64,000 nt of DNA from Halobacteriales archaeon QS_9_68_17 (GTDB lineage: Archaea; Halobacteriota; Halobacteria; Halobacteriales; Natronoarchaeaceae), in contig PXSA01000040.1 in the NCBI GenBank assembly GCA_003023565.1, positions 1 to 64,000 on the forward strand, in the 5' to 3' direction. Of the stretch, positions 23,636 to 31,840 are shown in pieces. Made by a program: the position numbers and the translations under genes. The notes beneath the pieces were generated by a model. That model ran no database searches, had not been told where the DNA came from, and worked only from the letters and a program-made list of their open reading frames with translations. Position 1 is the stretch's first letter, and every line of letters begins with the position of its first letter.

Positions 23636-24355
23636 ATGGGACCGTCGCTACTGTCCATGGAATGGCGCGACCTCCTGTTCGCGCACTACCCGGTCGCGCC
23701 GGAGCGCCTCCGCGCGCGACTGCCCGAGCGCGTCTCGGTCGACACCTACGAGGGACAGGCGTGGCTCGGCGTCGTCGCGCTCACGATGGGCGACGTGCGG
23801 CCGCGGTTCGCCCCGTTCGGCCGCACGTTCCCGCAGGTCAACCTCCGCACGTACGTCACGATAGACGGGGACCCGGGCGTCTACTTCCTCAGCATGGACG
23901 CCGACGACCGACTGGCGGTCACCGCCGGTCGCCGAGCGCTCGGCGTCCCGTACTTCGTCGCGGACACGTCTCTCAGTCGGCGGGGCGCGGAGGTCCGCTT
24001 CGAGAGCGAGCGGACCCACGCCGGAGCGGCCGACGCGACGTTCCGCGCCACGTACGGCCCCGACGGGACCCCCGACCCCGTCCGCTCGGGGACGCTGGAG
24101 GAGTTCGCTATCGACCGCTACCGGTTCTACCTCCCCGGTCGAGACGCCATCTACACGGGAGTTCTGGACCACGACCCGTGGACGCTCCGGACGGCGTCGG
24201 TGACCGTCGACGAGAACACGCTGTTCGCGGCGAGCGACATCGGTCGCCCCGCGGCGGAGCCGCGCTGTCACGTCGCGCCCGCCAAAGCGGTGACGCTCGG
24301 CGACATCGGGCGGCGGGCCGAAGCGGAACCGCGGCAGGAACCGGTCCGGATCTAG
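23636..24355 (+). CDS. DUF2071 family protein (YqjF-like)
   Basis: 239 residues from MGPSLLSMEWRDLLFAHYPV. The family motifs 'HYPVAPERLRARLPERVSVD', 'AWLGVVALTMGDVRPR', 'FPQVNLRTYV', 'GVYFLSMDADDRLAV' and 'FYLPGRD' are all present, and length is normal. Function is not known for any member with certainty; it is a cytoplasmic beta-rich protein. It follows lhr by 52 bases on the same strand and overlaps the end of the Dna2-like gene by 4 bases in convergent orientation. An alternative start 24 bases upstream (MARAPWER) is possible. Confidence 0.88.
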   Translation: MGPSLLSMEWRDLLFAHYPVAPERLRARLPERVSVDTYEGQAWLGVVALTMGDVRPRFAPFGRTFPQVNLRTYVTIDGDPGVYFLSMDADDRLAVTAGRRALGVPYFVADTSLSRRGAEVRFESERTHAGAADATFRATYGPDGTPDPVRSGTLEEFAIDRYRFYLPGRDAIYTGVLDHDPWTLRTASVTVDENTLFAASDIGRPAAEPRCHVAPAKAVTLGDIGRRAEAEPRQEPVRI

Positions 24356-27099
24356 GACCGCGCCCACTCGACCATCCGGGCGTACGCGTCGTCCGTCGCG
24401 AGCGCGTCCGCGTCGCCGACGAGCACCAGCGACCGCTTGGCCCGCGTGAGCGCCACGTTCACACGACGGTAATCCTCGAAGACCGGGCCGTCGAGGTCGC
24501 CGCTGGCGACGAACGAGACGAGTATGACCTCCTTCGAGGAGCCCTGGAACCGGTCCACCGTGTCGACGGTGACCGCGTCGGGCACCCGTCGGGATATCTC
24601 CGCGACCTGCGCGCGGAACGGCGCGATGACGCCGATATCACCCCGTTCGACGCCCGCCGCGGCGAACGCCTCGACCGTCTCCGCGACCCGCTCGGCCTCG
24701 ACGGCGTCGGTGTGGCGCGACCCGTCGCCCGGCACGTCGATCATCGTCACGGGGTCCCGCAGGTGGTCCGGGAGCGCGCTCACGTCCGCTTCCGGGAGGT
24801 CCGAGAGGCGTTGGGCCGCCACCTCGCCGGTCGCGGGCCGGAGTTGGCCGTCGTAGAACTCCCGGGAGGCGTAGGCCTGAATCCGCTGGGCCATGCGGTA
24901 CTGGCGGTCGAGCATGACGCCGGCGTTCGGGTGCTCGTCGATGAGGCGCTCGAACAGCGACTCGGTGAGGTCGTTCTCGGCGCGGACGACGGGGGGCAAC
25001 TGCTCGTGGTCGCCGACGAGGACGAACCGGTCGGCGAGGTTGATGGCGGCAAGCGTCTCCGGCTCGGTCAACTGGGCCGCCTCGTCGACGACGGCCACGT
25101 CGAACGACTGCTCGCGCATCACCCGGGACCCGCAGGTGGCCGTCGTCGCGGCGACGACCGGGGCCTCGCGGAGTTCCCGGACGCGCTCGCCCGGGTCGCC
25201 GCGCTGTTCTAAGCGCACGTCCTGCATGTCCTCGCGGACGCCGGACTCGGTGCCGACTCGGAGAACGGCCTCGAAGTCCCGGTCCCGAACCGCCTCCAGC
25301 GCGTTGTCAACCGCGCGGTTGGTGAACGCCGACAGCAGGACGCGGTCGCCCCGTTCGACGAGCGCCCGGATCGTCCGGGCGATGGTGTACGTCTTGCCCG
25401 TCCCCGGCGGCCCGTGGACCAGCGCGAACTCCTCCGCGGCGACGGCCGTCGTCACGGCATCGTTCTGCGCCGCGTTGTTGTCGATGAACGTCTCGCTCAC
25501 GTCCCCGAACGCCGGGTCAGCCCGGTCGAACAGCACGTCCTTCCGGCGCTCGCTCCCTTTCAACAGGCCGTCGTGGAGCGCCGTGAGCATGCGGTCGGCG
25601 GAGAGCTCCGAGGGGTACACGTCGAGCCGACACAGGTCCACCGGTTCGTCGGCGCTGACGACGACTGCCTCGTCGAGTCGTTCGACGCGGGCCAGTTCGG
25701 CGTGTCCGTCGACGGGGTCGCCGTCGCTGGCCAGTACCACGTCGCCCTCGCGGATCTTCGAGACGGCGTAACCGGACTCCGTCTCGCTGCCCGACGAGCG
25801 TCGCTCGTCGACGTCGTCCGTGCGTTCGGCGCGGAGTTCCCACCGGCCGCCGTCGAGTTGCCGGCGGTCGGTCGGCTCCAGGTCTACGAGCGCGCGGTCG
25901 TCGTCGGCCCGCTCCTCGCCGGTCTGTTCCCACAGTTTCGCGTACTCGCGGTGGGTCTCGCGGCGCTCCTCCTCGATGGCGCGGTAGAACCGGTCGAAGT
26001 ACTCGCGCTCCTCAGCGGGGATCGCCCGGCCGATCCGTCCGGCCTTCGACTCCTGGTCGAGGCGGCCCGAGACCACCTGACAGGTGTCCTGCTCGAAGCA
26101 GTAGTCGCAGGTGGCGTCCGCCTCGTACCCGGTCGGCACGTCCATGTCGTGTTCCATCGCCGCGATCTCGTTGCGCGTGCGGACGACGAACTTCAGCAGC
26201 CCGTCGCCGACGGAGAACTCCTTTGCCGGCGAGAGGTCGCCGGTCGCCTCGGACCGGTCGAGCGCGGAGTTCTTCGTGTACAGCAGCGTCCCCGTGTCGG
26301 CGGGGACGCCCCGCTCCTGTAACAGGAGCGCGTAGCAGGCCGCCTGGATCTTGTCGTGGAACCGCGGCTCCCGCTTCGTGTTCTTCCCGGTCTTCAGTTC
26401 GACCGGCATCCCGCGACGGACCGCGTCGGCCCGACCCTTGATGCCGAACGTCTCGCTGATGAGCGTCTGCTCGCTGCGCCACTCGCTCTCCGCGGGCGCG
26501 AACGCCCGCTCCGAGGATTCGTCGGCAGCGGCCGACCTCTCCTGGTCCGTCAGCACGCCCTGGTTCAGCCAGCTCTCGATGGCCATCGCGTTCCGGCGGA
26601 CCTCCTCCTCGACCTCCTCGCGCGTCCGCCCGAGCAGGCCCAGTTCCAGCCCCGCCTCCTCGACGCGGTCCGGGATCGACTCGTCCAGGTCGCGCCCGCG
26701 GAGCAGGTCGCCGAACACCTCGTGGACGATGGTCCCCTTGACGACCGGGTACGCAAGCGGGATCCCCGAGAGCTTGTTCAGGTAGTACATCCGGGGGCAC
26801 TGCACCCACGAGCGGACGTCGGTCACGTCGACGAGGAAGTCCGGTTCGAGCACGACGTACGAGTCGCCGGTCGTGGCGTAGCCGCCGTCGTAGTCGTCTC
26901 GCTCCGCGTCGGTGACGAGTAGCTCCATCCCCGGTTCGACGAGTTCGGCCGTCGCCGTCCACTTCCCCCACAGCGTTACCGGCACCGGCTCCGCGCCCGC
27001 CGAGAGCCGGACCGGCACCTCCGCGAGGTCGCTCTCGCCGTACTGCGTCGAGACGGTTCGAACCTCGGCCGCGCCCGCGGCGGTTCCCCGAACGTTCAC
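24352..27099 (-). CDS. Dna2-like nuclease-helicase (Cas4-type nuclease plus SF1 helicase)
   Basis: 915 residues. N-terminal PD-(D/E)XK nuclease with an iron-sulphur cluster: first Cys in VQCPRMYYLNKLSG (about 100), 'KGTIVHEVFGDLL', 'FGIKGRADAV', 'MPVELKTGK', and the last three Cys in 'CDYCFEQDTCQ'. The SF1B helicase follows: Walker [10 protein letters not shown] at about 565, 'AVVDEAAQLTEPETL', 'LVGDHEQLPPVV', 'MLDRQYRM' and 'TVDTVDRFQGSSKEV', 'NVALTRAKRSLVLVGD'. Dna2 trims flaps and resects ends in replication and repair. Two palindrome-coded loops (25792-25810, 26492-26536) lie outside the motifs. No cas genes are nearby, so a CRISPR role is unlikely. Confidence 0.93.
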   Translation of the reverse strand: MNVRGTAAGAAEVRTVSTQYGESDLAEVPVRLSAGAEPVPVTLWGKWTATAELVEPGMELLVTDAERDDYDGGYATTGDSYVVLEPDFLVDVTDVRSWVQCPRMYYLNKLSGIPLAYPVVKGTIVHEVFGDLLRGRDLDESIPDRVEEAGLELGLLGRTREEVEEEVRRNAMAIESWLNQGVLTDQERSAAADESSERAFAPAESEWRSEQTLISETFGIKGRADAVRRGMPVELKTGKNTKREPRFHDKIQAACYALLLQERGVPADTGTLLYTKNSALDRSEATGDLSPAKEFSVGDGLLKFVVRTRNEIAAMEHDMDVPTGYEADATCDYCFEQDTCQVVSGRLDQESKAGRIGRAIPAEEREYFDRFYRAIEEERRETHREYAKLWEQTGEERADDDRALVDLEPTDRRQLDGGRWELRAERTDDVDERRSSGSETESGYAVSKIREGDVVLASDGDPVDGHAELARVERLDEAVVVSADEPVDLCRLDVYPSELSADRMLTALHDGLLKGSERRKDVLFDRADPAFGDVSETFIDNNAAQNDAVTTAVAAEEFALVHGPPGTGKTYTIARTIRALVERGDRVLLSAFTNRAVDNALEAVRDRDFEAVLRVGTESGVREDMQDVRLEQRGDPGERVRELREAPVVAATTATCGSRVMREQSFDVAVVDEAAQLTEPETLAAINLADRFVLVGDHEQLPPVVRAENDLTESLFERLIDEHPNAGVMLDRQYRMAQRIQAYASREFYDGQLRPATGEVAAQRLSDLPEADVSALPDHLRDPVTMIDVPGDGSRHTDAVEAERVAETVEAFAAAGVERGDIGVIAPFRAQVAEISRRVPDAVTVDTVDRFQGSSKEVILVSFVASGDLDGPVFEDYRRVNVALTRAKRSLVLVGDADALATDDAYARMVEWARS
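25792..25810. repeat. in-frame palindrome in the Dna2-like gene
   Basis: CGACGAGCG-t-CGCTCGTCG, perfect 9-bp arms around a single base. Encodes part of the variable loop 'DERRSSGSETESG' between nuclease and helicase. Confidence 0.75.
26492..26536. repeat. paired in-frame palindromes in the Dna2-like gene
   Basis: GCGGGCG-cgaa-CGCCCGC followed after 11 bases by GTCGGC-agcg-GCCGAC. They code for a Ser/Ala-rich loop within the nuclease domain. Confidence 0.75.
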
Positions 27100-27239
27100 T
27101 ATCCCGTCACAGGTCGCCCGGCCCCAAAAGCGCTACTGGTCCGGGTCACCGTTCGGAGCCGCGGACGGACCCGCCCTCCGAGCCTGCCCGGGTCGCCACG
27201 ACCGACACGTTCTTTCCGATAGGTTCGCAACGTCCCGAC

Positions 27240-27791
27240 ATGCGGGTTCGCGACTGGGACGACATCGTGGAGGACGTCGTGGAACAGGACGTCGACCCAC
27301 AGGGCTGGCGCGCCGTCGCGGGCGACCGCGGGGGCGGCGTCGGCGAGGACCTCTACGTCGGTCACCCGGCCGCGGGCGTCTACCAGCTGAAGACGTACGC
27401 CAAGAACCCGTTCAACGTGCGAGGGGTCGGCGCGCGCGTCGCCCGGCACCTCGACGACGAGATCGGGTCGTACCTCCCGGCGGAGTCCGACACCGGACGG
27501 TTCGCCGTGCGGTCGCCCCCGGACGACGAGGACGAGGCCGAGGACAGGGCGTCCCACCTCGAAGCGGTGATCGAGGCCCACGCCGACGCGCCGACGACGC
27601 CCGGCGACCTGTTCGACGACGTGATGGAGGCGCTGGACAGCCCCGCGTTCGGCCCGATGGAGTACGACCAGTACGACCGCCCCGACGAACTGGACGAACT
27701 CTCGTCGACGTTCGAGGAGGCCGAGGAACTGCTCGACGCGGAGTTAGAGGACCTCGTCGACGACGACGGCGTGGGGCGCGGTTTCCAGTGA
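27240..27791 (+). CDS. conserved haloarchaeal protein of unknown function
   Basis: 183 residues, starting MRVRDWDDIVEDVVEQDVDP. A first part (1-80) with 'WRAVAGDRGGGVGEDLYVGH' and 'GVYQLKTYAKNPFNVRGVGA' looks like a small alpha/beta domain. The rest is very acidic and helical ('ELDELSSTFEEAEELLDAEL'). Composition is typically haloarchaeal, so the gene is real. I do not recognise a named family or catalytic motif. It is divergent from the Dna2-like gene and followed 31 bases later by an NTF2-like gene. Confidence 0.75.
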   Translation: MRVRDWDDIVEDVVEQDVDPQGWRAVAGDRGGGVGEDLYVGHPAAGVYQLKTYAKNPFNVRGVGARVARHLDDEIGSYLPAESDTGRFAVRSPPDDEDEAEDRASHLEAVIEAHADAPTTPGDLFDDVMEALDSPAFGPMEYDQYDRPDELDELSSTFEEAEELLDAELEDLVDDDGVGRGFQ

Positions 27792-27822
27792 GTACAAACG
27801 CGCGGCTCCCGTGTAGTGCGGT

Positions 27823-28215
27823 ATGACCGCCGCCGACACGGTCCGCGAGTACTACGAGTCGCTGCGCCGCGGGGAGCCGCTGTACCCGTACTTCGTCGAA
27901 GACCCCCGGACGGCCAAGTTCGGGGTCTCGGAGTCGCTGCTTGGCTACGACGACGTGGCCGAGGCGCTCCGCGAGCAGAGGCGCACGACCGAAGCGTGGA
28001 CGGTCGACTCCCGCCGGCTCAGCGTCGCCGAGCGCGACGGTTATGCCTGGTTCAGCGACGAGGTGGACCTCGGGTGGACCGATTCGTCGTCGGGCCGCAG
28101 GCGCGCGTATCCGACCCGCTGGAGCGGCACGCTGGAGCGACACGACGGCGAGTGGCTGTTCGCCGAACTGCACGTCAGCGCGCCGGACGAGTCCCTGGCG
28201 GCGGCCGGTGACTGA
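27823..28215 (+). CDS. NTF2-like (SnoaL-type) domain protein
   Basis: 130 residues. The opening MTAADTVREYYESLRRGEPL and the strands 'YAWFSDEVDLGW', 'TRWSGTLERHDGEWLFAELH' follow the NTF2/SnoaL cone fold: a helix pair, then a curved sheet ending with a Trp-containing strand. Such proteins bind small ligands or act as enzymes; no catalytic residue set is clear here. It ends one base before the next small membrane-protein gene starts, so both are likely one transcript. Confidence 0.8.
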   Translation: MTAADTVREYYESLRRGEPLYPYFVEDPRTAKFGVSESLLGYDDVAEALREQRRTTEAWTVDSRRLSVAERDGYAWFSDEVDLGWTDSSSGRRRAYPTRWSGTLERHDGEWLFAELHVSAPDESLAAAGD

Positions 28216-28216
28216 G

Positions 28217-28420
28217 ATGGTCGGCCCGTCGATCTCGGAGGAGCAGCGAGAGCGGAGTCGAACGCGACTGAAGGCCGGGTTCGTCCTCCTCGTCGGCGTG
28301 TCGGCCGGCATGATCGCGGTCCAGGGGAACGCGTCGCTGCCGAGCGTCCTCGCCGTGGTCGCCGCGGGGCTCGTCCTCGGCGTCCTCCTCGTGTACTACC
28401 TCTCATCGATCGTTCCCTGA
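28217..28420 (+). CDS. small two-helix membrane protein
   Basis: 67 residues from MVGPSISEEQRERSRTRLKA. Two hydrophobic helices follow (FVLLVGVSAGMIAVQG and 'SVLAVVAAGLVLGVLLVYYL'), separated by a short turn 'NASLPS'. No conserved functional motif. It starts one base after the stop of the NTF2-like gene (TGAgATG). Unknown function. Confidence 0.7.
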   Translation: MVGPSISEEQRERSRTRLKAGFVLLVGVSAGMIAVQGNASLPSVLAVVAAGLVLGVLLVYYLSSIVP

Positions 28421-28516
28421 CCGGGGGCGGGCCTGGAATCACCTAACCGAAACCGTCCGCCTACCTCGCGGTCGGCGACGGTCGCGACGGGTCGCTCTCC
28501 GGCGACTCCTCGGACG

Positions 28517-28726
28517 TTAGCCGTCGTGGACGACGTAGAACCGTTCGTCTTCCGGGTCCTCGACCACCGCAGCGTCGCTGTCGATAGCGACGTCGACAGG
28601 ATCGCCGAGCGACACCGCCTCCGCCCGGGGAAGCTCGCGGACCGCCGGCGGGAGCGAGACGACGCTTATCCACTCGTCGTGCTCCGCTCGCGCCGCGTCG
28701 AAGGCGAGCCGTTCAGGGATCGACGC
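28517..28726 (-). pseudogene. small acidic protein-like ORF without recognisable start
   Basis: A minus frame ending at TAA 28517 reads PERLAFDAARAEHDEWISVV, 'SLPPAVRELPRAEAVSLGDP', 'VDVAIDSDAAVVEDPEDERF' and 'YVVHDG'. This composition is typical of haloarchaeal proteins, unlike the overlapping shadow ORFs. No ATG or GTG occurs in the frame early enough to give this product; it begins inside the 3' end of the zincin gene. Either a rare start is used, or the 5' end has been lost or mutated (the gene junction reads 'ccctgaacggctc'). Confidence 0.4.
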
Positions 28727-29669
28727 GGCGGATCCACGACCGCGGCGAATCGACCTCGTCGGGCGTCGGGAGGGTCTCCGGGCGCTCCCACACCGCGCCG
28801 GCGGCGGCCACGCCGCGTTCCTCGGCGACCGTCTCGAAGAACGCCTTGCCGCGTTCGTACTGGCGGCGCTTCAGCCCGAGCCCGAGCGCGCGGCGGACGA
28901 GGTGGGCGAGCGGGCCGCGGCCCTGCCGGCGCTGGTCGAGTTTCCGCCGGAGGTCGGCGTACTCGTCGTCGAACGCGTGGTCCATCAACAGCTCGGCGTA
29001 CCCCTCGACGACGGTCATCACGGCGTCGAGTTCCTTGAACGCGTCGCGGTCGAGCGACCCGTCGGCCACCGCGCCGATGCCGCGTTCCATGTGTTCTTCG
29101 AGGTGTTCTGAGAGCCACGGTGCCGCGCCGAACTCGGCCGCGTGTGTCACCTCGTGGAACGCGATCCACCGTCGGAAACGGGCGTACTCGACGTTCAGCG
29201 AGTCGGCGGTGCGGCGGATGTTCGGGCGGACGAAGTAGAGCGCGTGGTCGTCCGGCTCCTCGGCGAGCAACAGCGGGTCGTACTGCCCGAGGACGTTGCG
29301 GGCGAGAAAGCCGAGCATGAAGCTCGTCGATCCGGTGTTGACGACGCGCGCCGCGCCGGGGAAGAAGTCCGCCGTCTCCTCCTCCAGCGGCCGCATCAGG
29401 CGGCCGAACGTCTCGACGTTGGCGTCGATCCAGTGATGCCGGTTCTGGATCTCGACGGCGCGGGGCACGTCGAACTCCAGGTCGGCGACCCCGCGGACGC
29501 GGCGGCGCGCGTCGCGAACGTCGTCCGCGTAGCCGTCAGCCTCGGCCTCCGAGACGTCGATCGATCCCGCTTCTGTCGACGCCTTCGCGGCCTCAGCGAC
29601 CGCGCTCCAGTCTATCGGTCCCTCGCCGGAGGCGGACGTAACGGCCCGGACGCTACGGTAGAGGTTCAC
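28713..29669 (-). CDS. zinc-dependent metalloprotease-like protein (zincin_2, F420-biosynthesis-associated type)
   Basis: 318 residues. The zinc site HExxH is in 'RRWIAFHEVTHAAEFG', with a likely third ligand Glu in 'VVEGYAELLMDHAF'. Other family landmarks are IDWSAVAEAAKAST at the N-terminus, 'NRHHWIDANVETFGRLMRPL' and 'GQYDPLLL'. These proteins (often labelled coenzyme F420 biosynthesis-associated or DUF2342) are common in actinobacteria and haloarchaea, but their substrate is not established. No F420 gene is adjacent here. Not secreted by visible signal. Confidence 0.87.
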   Translation of the reverse strand: MNLYRSVRAVTSASGEGPIDWSAVAEAAKASTEAGSIDVSEAEADGYADDVRDARRRVRGVADLEFDVPRAVEIQNRHHWIDANVETFGRLMRPLEEETADFFPGAARVVNTGSTSFMLGFLARNVLGQYDPLLLAEEPDDHALYFVRPNIRRTADSLNVEYARFRRWIAFHEVTHAAEFGAAPWLSEHLEEHMERGIGAVADGSLDRDAFKELDAVMTVVEGYAELLMDHAFDDEYADLRRKLDQRRQGRGPLAHLVRRALGLGLKRRQYERGKAFFETVAEERGVAAAGAVWERPETLPTPDEVDSPRSWIRRVDP

Positions 29670-29740
29670 GGTGAGTTCAATTGCGGCCGAGCGGACAAAA
29701 CCCTTCTCCCGATGGAGACGAACGCCGCCCGGTTCGGCGG

Positions 29741-30010
29741 TTACGCGGGTTCCTCGACCGTGTATTCGGGTTCGGCGTCGAACTCCTCCTCGTCGTCGCC
29801 GCCGCGGACCTTGCGGACGACGGCGGCGGTGAGGACGAGCGCGACGAGGCCGATCAGGACCTTGCCGCCGCTGCCCCCGTCGTCCGCGTCCTCGACCTCG
29901 ACCGCGGTCCCGCCGTCGGACCGGGAGCGGCCCTCGTCGCCGCTCAGCCAGCTGGGAGAGAACTGCGGGTTGCCATCAACTTCCACCTTCAACAGGGTAA
30001 TGTCGACCAT
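29741..30010 (-). CDS. small membrane protein with acidic tail
   Basis: 89 residues from MVDITLLKVEVDGNPQFSPS; the longer ORF-track version is antisense of the M42 gene. One membrane helix (GGKVLIGLVALVLTAAVVRKV) is followed by an acidic tail 'RGGDDEEEFDAEPEY'. The N-terminal 45 residues contain a strand motif 'FSPSWLSGDEGRSRSD'. Topology with outside N-terminus and inside acidic tail is likely. Function unknown; family appears limited to haloarchaea. Confidence 0.7.
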   Translation of the reverse strand: MVDITLLKVEVDGNPQFSPSWLSGDEGRSRSDGGTAVEVEDADDGGSGGKVLIGLVALVLTAAVVRKVRGGDDEEEFDAEPEYTVEEPA

Positions 30011-30118
30011 GTCTCGACGTTCGACGGGCACGGTCTTAGACGTGGGGGGCGGTCCGGGTCGGCACCCGGGGACTTCCGGAAGGGACAGGGTTTCGTCGCC
30101 GCGGTGGCAAGCGGACGC

Positions 30119-31174
30119 ATGGACGATCTCGAACGGGCCTTGCTCGACGACCTGCTCGCGTCTTCGACCCCCTCCGGCTACGAGGCACCGGGCCAGCGGG
30201 TGTGGGTCGACTACGTGAGCGACTTCGCCGACGAGGTCCGCACCGACGACTACGGCAACGCCGTCGCGGTCGGCGAGGGGAGCGGCCCCGAGATCGCGGT
30301 CGCGGGCCACGCCGACCAGATCGGTCTGCTCGTCCGCGAGGTCGACGACGACGGCCACCTCCACGTCAGCCCGGTCGGCGGGATGGACGTGACGGTGACC
30401 CGCGGCCAGCAGGTGACCGTCCACGCGGGCGACGGCGAGGTGCCCGGCGTCATCGGACAGACCGCGGTCCACGTCCGCGAGGACGACGACGACGAGGAGC
30501 GCGTCGCCGACCAACTCGTCGACGTGGGCGCGGCGGACGGTGAGGCGGCCCGCGACCTCGTCTCCGTCGGCGATCCGATAACGATAGACGGCGACGTGAC
30601 CGACTTACAGGGGTCCCGCGTCGCCGGCCCCGGCATGGACAACCGCGCGGGGATGTGGACAGCGGCGGAGGCGCTCCGCCGGTCGGTCGCGGCCGGCGTC
30701 GACGCGACGGTGTACGCCGTCAGCACCGTCCAGGAGGAGGTCGGCTTGCGGGGCGCGCGGATTGTCGGGTTCGACCTCGACCCGGACGCCGTCGTCGCCG
30801 TCGACGTCACGCACGCGCTCGACTACCCGGACGCGCCCGATGACCGCGCCAGCGACGTGGCGCTCGGCGACGGCCCGGTGCTCTCTCGCGGGAGCGCGAA
30901 CCACCCCGTCCTCGTCGACGCGCTCCGCGCGACGGCCACCGACGCGGGCATCGACGTCCAACTGCAGTCGGCGTCGACGGCCACCGACACCGACGCCGAC
31001 GCGTTTTACACGTCCAGAAGCGGGATCCCGTCGACGTATCTCGGGGTCCCGAACCGCTACATGCACACGCCGGTCGAAGTCGTCGACACGGCGGACCTCT
31101 CCGCCGCGGCCGACCTGCTCGCGGCGTTTCTCGCCGGCGCGGGGAGTTACTCCCCCTTCACCGTCGATATCTGA
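30119..31174 (+). CDS. M42 family metallopeptidase (tetrahedral aminopeptidase/glutamyl aminopeptidase type)
   Basis: 351 residues from MDDLERALLDDLLASSTPSG. Two-metal M42 aminopeptidases form dodecameric shells that degrade peptides released by the proteasome. Metal ligands: His in 'IAVAGHADQIGLLV', Asp in 'GPGMDNRAGMW', Glu pair in 'VSTVQEEVGLRGA', Asp in 'VVAVDVTHA', and the C-terminal His in 'PNRYMHTPVEVV'. The catalytic Asp in 'GHADQIG' is present. Length is the family norm. Divergent from the small membrane protein. Confidence 0.93.
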   Translation: MDDLERALLDDLLASSTPSGYEAPGQRVWVDYVSDFADEVRTDDYGNAVAVGEGSGPEIAVAGHADQIGLLVREVDDDGHLHVSPVGGMDVTVTRGQQVTVHAGDGEVPGVIGQTAVHVREDDDDEERVADQLVDVGAADGEAARDLVSVGDPITIDGDVTDLQGSRVAGPGMDNRAGMWTAAEALRRSVAAGVDATVYAVSTVQEEVGLRGARIVGFDLDPDAVVAVDVTHALDYPDAPDDRASDVALGDGPVLSRGSANHPVLVDALRATATDAGIDVQLQSASTATDTDADAFYTSRSGIPSTYLGVPNRYMHTPVEVVDTADLSAAADLLAAFLAGAGSYSPFTVDI

Positions 31175-31190
31175 CCCGCCTTTCCGGTAC

Positions 31191-31198
31191 GTTTAAGC
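31191..31198 (+). promoter_or_regulatory. TATA-like element of the LSm-L37e operon
   Basis: 'gtttaagc' 24-31 bases upstream of the LSm ATG, fitting a leaderless transcript. Confidence 0.5.
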
Positions 31199-31221
31199 AC
31201 GAGTCGAAAGCCGTTCACGGT

Positions 31222-31413
31222 ATGAGCGAACGTCCGCTCGACGTCCTCGAGGCGTCCGTCGGCGAGGAAGTGACCGTGCGACTCAAAGACGGCGAGGAGT
31301 ACGGGGGCCACCTCACGGGCTACGACCAGCACATGAATCTCGTCCTCGAAGACGCCGAGGGCGAAGACACAACGATTATACGCGGCGATAACGTCGTGTC
31401 GATCATCCCATGA
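31222..31413 (+). CDS. archaeal Sm-like (LSm) RNA-binding protein
   Basis: 63 residues, starting [20 protein letters not shown]. Sm1 motif: '[20 protein letters not shown]' with 'NLVLEDAE'; Sm2 motif '[11 protein letters not shown]'. LSm proteins form heptameric rings that bind U-rich RNA and act in RNA turnover or small-RNA function. The stop overlaps the ATG of the L37e gene by 4 bases (ATGA), the well-known archaeal lsm-rpl37e pair. Confidence 0.95.
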   Translation: MSERPLDVLEASVGEEVTVRLKDGEEYGGHLTGYDQHMNLVLEDAEGEDTTIIRGDNVVSIIP

Positions 31414-31583
31414 CCGGTGCAGGAACCCCGAGCCAGGGCAAAAAGAACACCACGACCCACACGAAGTGCCGACGGTGTGGTGAGAAGTCGTATCACGTCA
31501 AGAAAAAGGAGTGTTCGTCGTGCGGTTTCGGCAAGTCGAGCAAGCAGCGCGGCTACGAGTGGCAGTCGAAGGCCGGCGAGTAA
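31410..31583 (+). CDS. rpl37e: 50S ribosomal protein L37e
   Basis: 57 residues, too short for the ORF track. It reads [20 protein letters not shown], with zinc-finger cysteine pairs CRRCG and CSSCG and the family end '[19 protein letters not shown]'. L37e binds 23S rRNA on the large subunit. Translationally coupled to LSm by the ATGA overlap. Confidence 0.96.
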   Translation: MTGAGTPSQGKKNTTTHTKCRRCGEKSYHVKKKECSSCGFGKSSKQRGYEWQSKAGE

Positions 31584-31840
31584 CCGCTGTCTGACGAACT
31601 CTCCAGGCGCTGACGTGGTCTTCTCGAACCCCGACCGCGTAGCGGCCGCTCCGTCTCTAACCGGGGACTCGCGTCCAGTGATCGGTCCTTCCGACCGCCC
31701 GTACCTGCCGCTCGCGGCCGTGAGAGACGGTAACTCACGATCCGGGATGCGATACAAGAACGTGTATATTCTTCGCTAAAGAGACGGAGAATAGGGCACG
31801 GTTGCGAGGATTTATCCCCGGTGGCTCGCTACGGTCGCGT

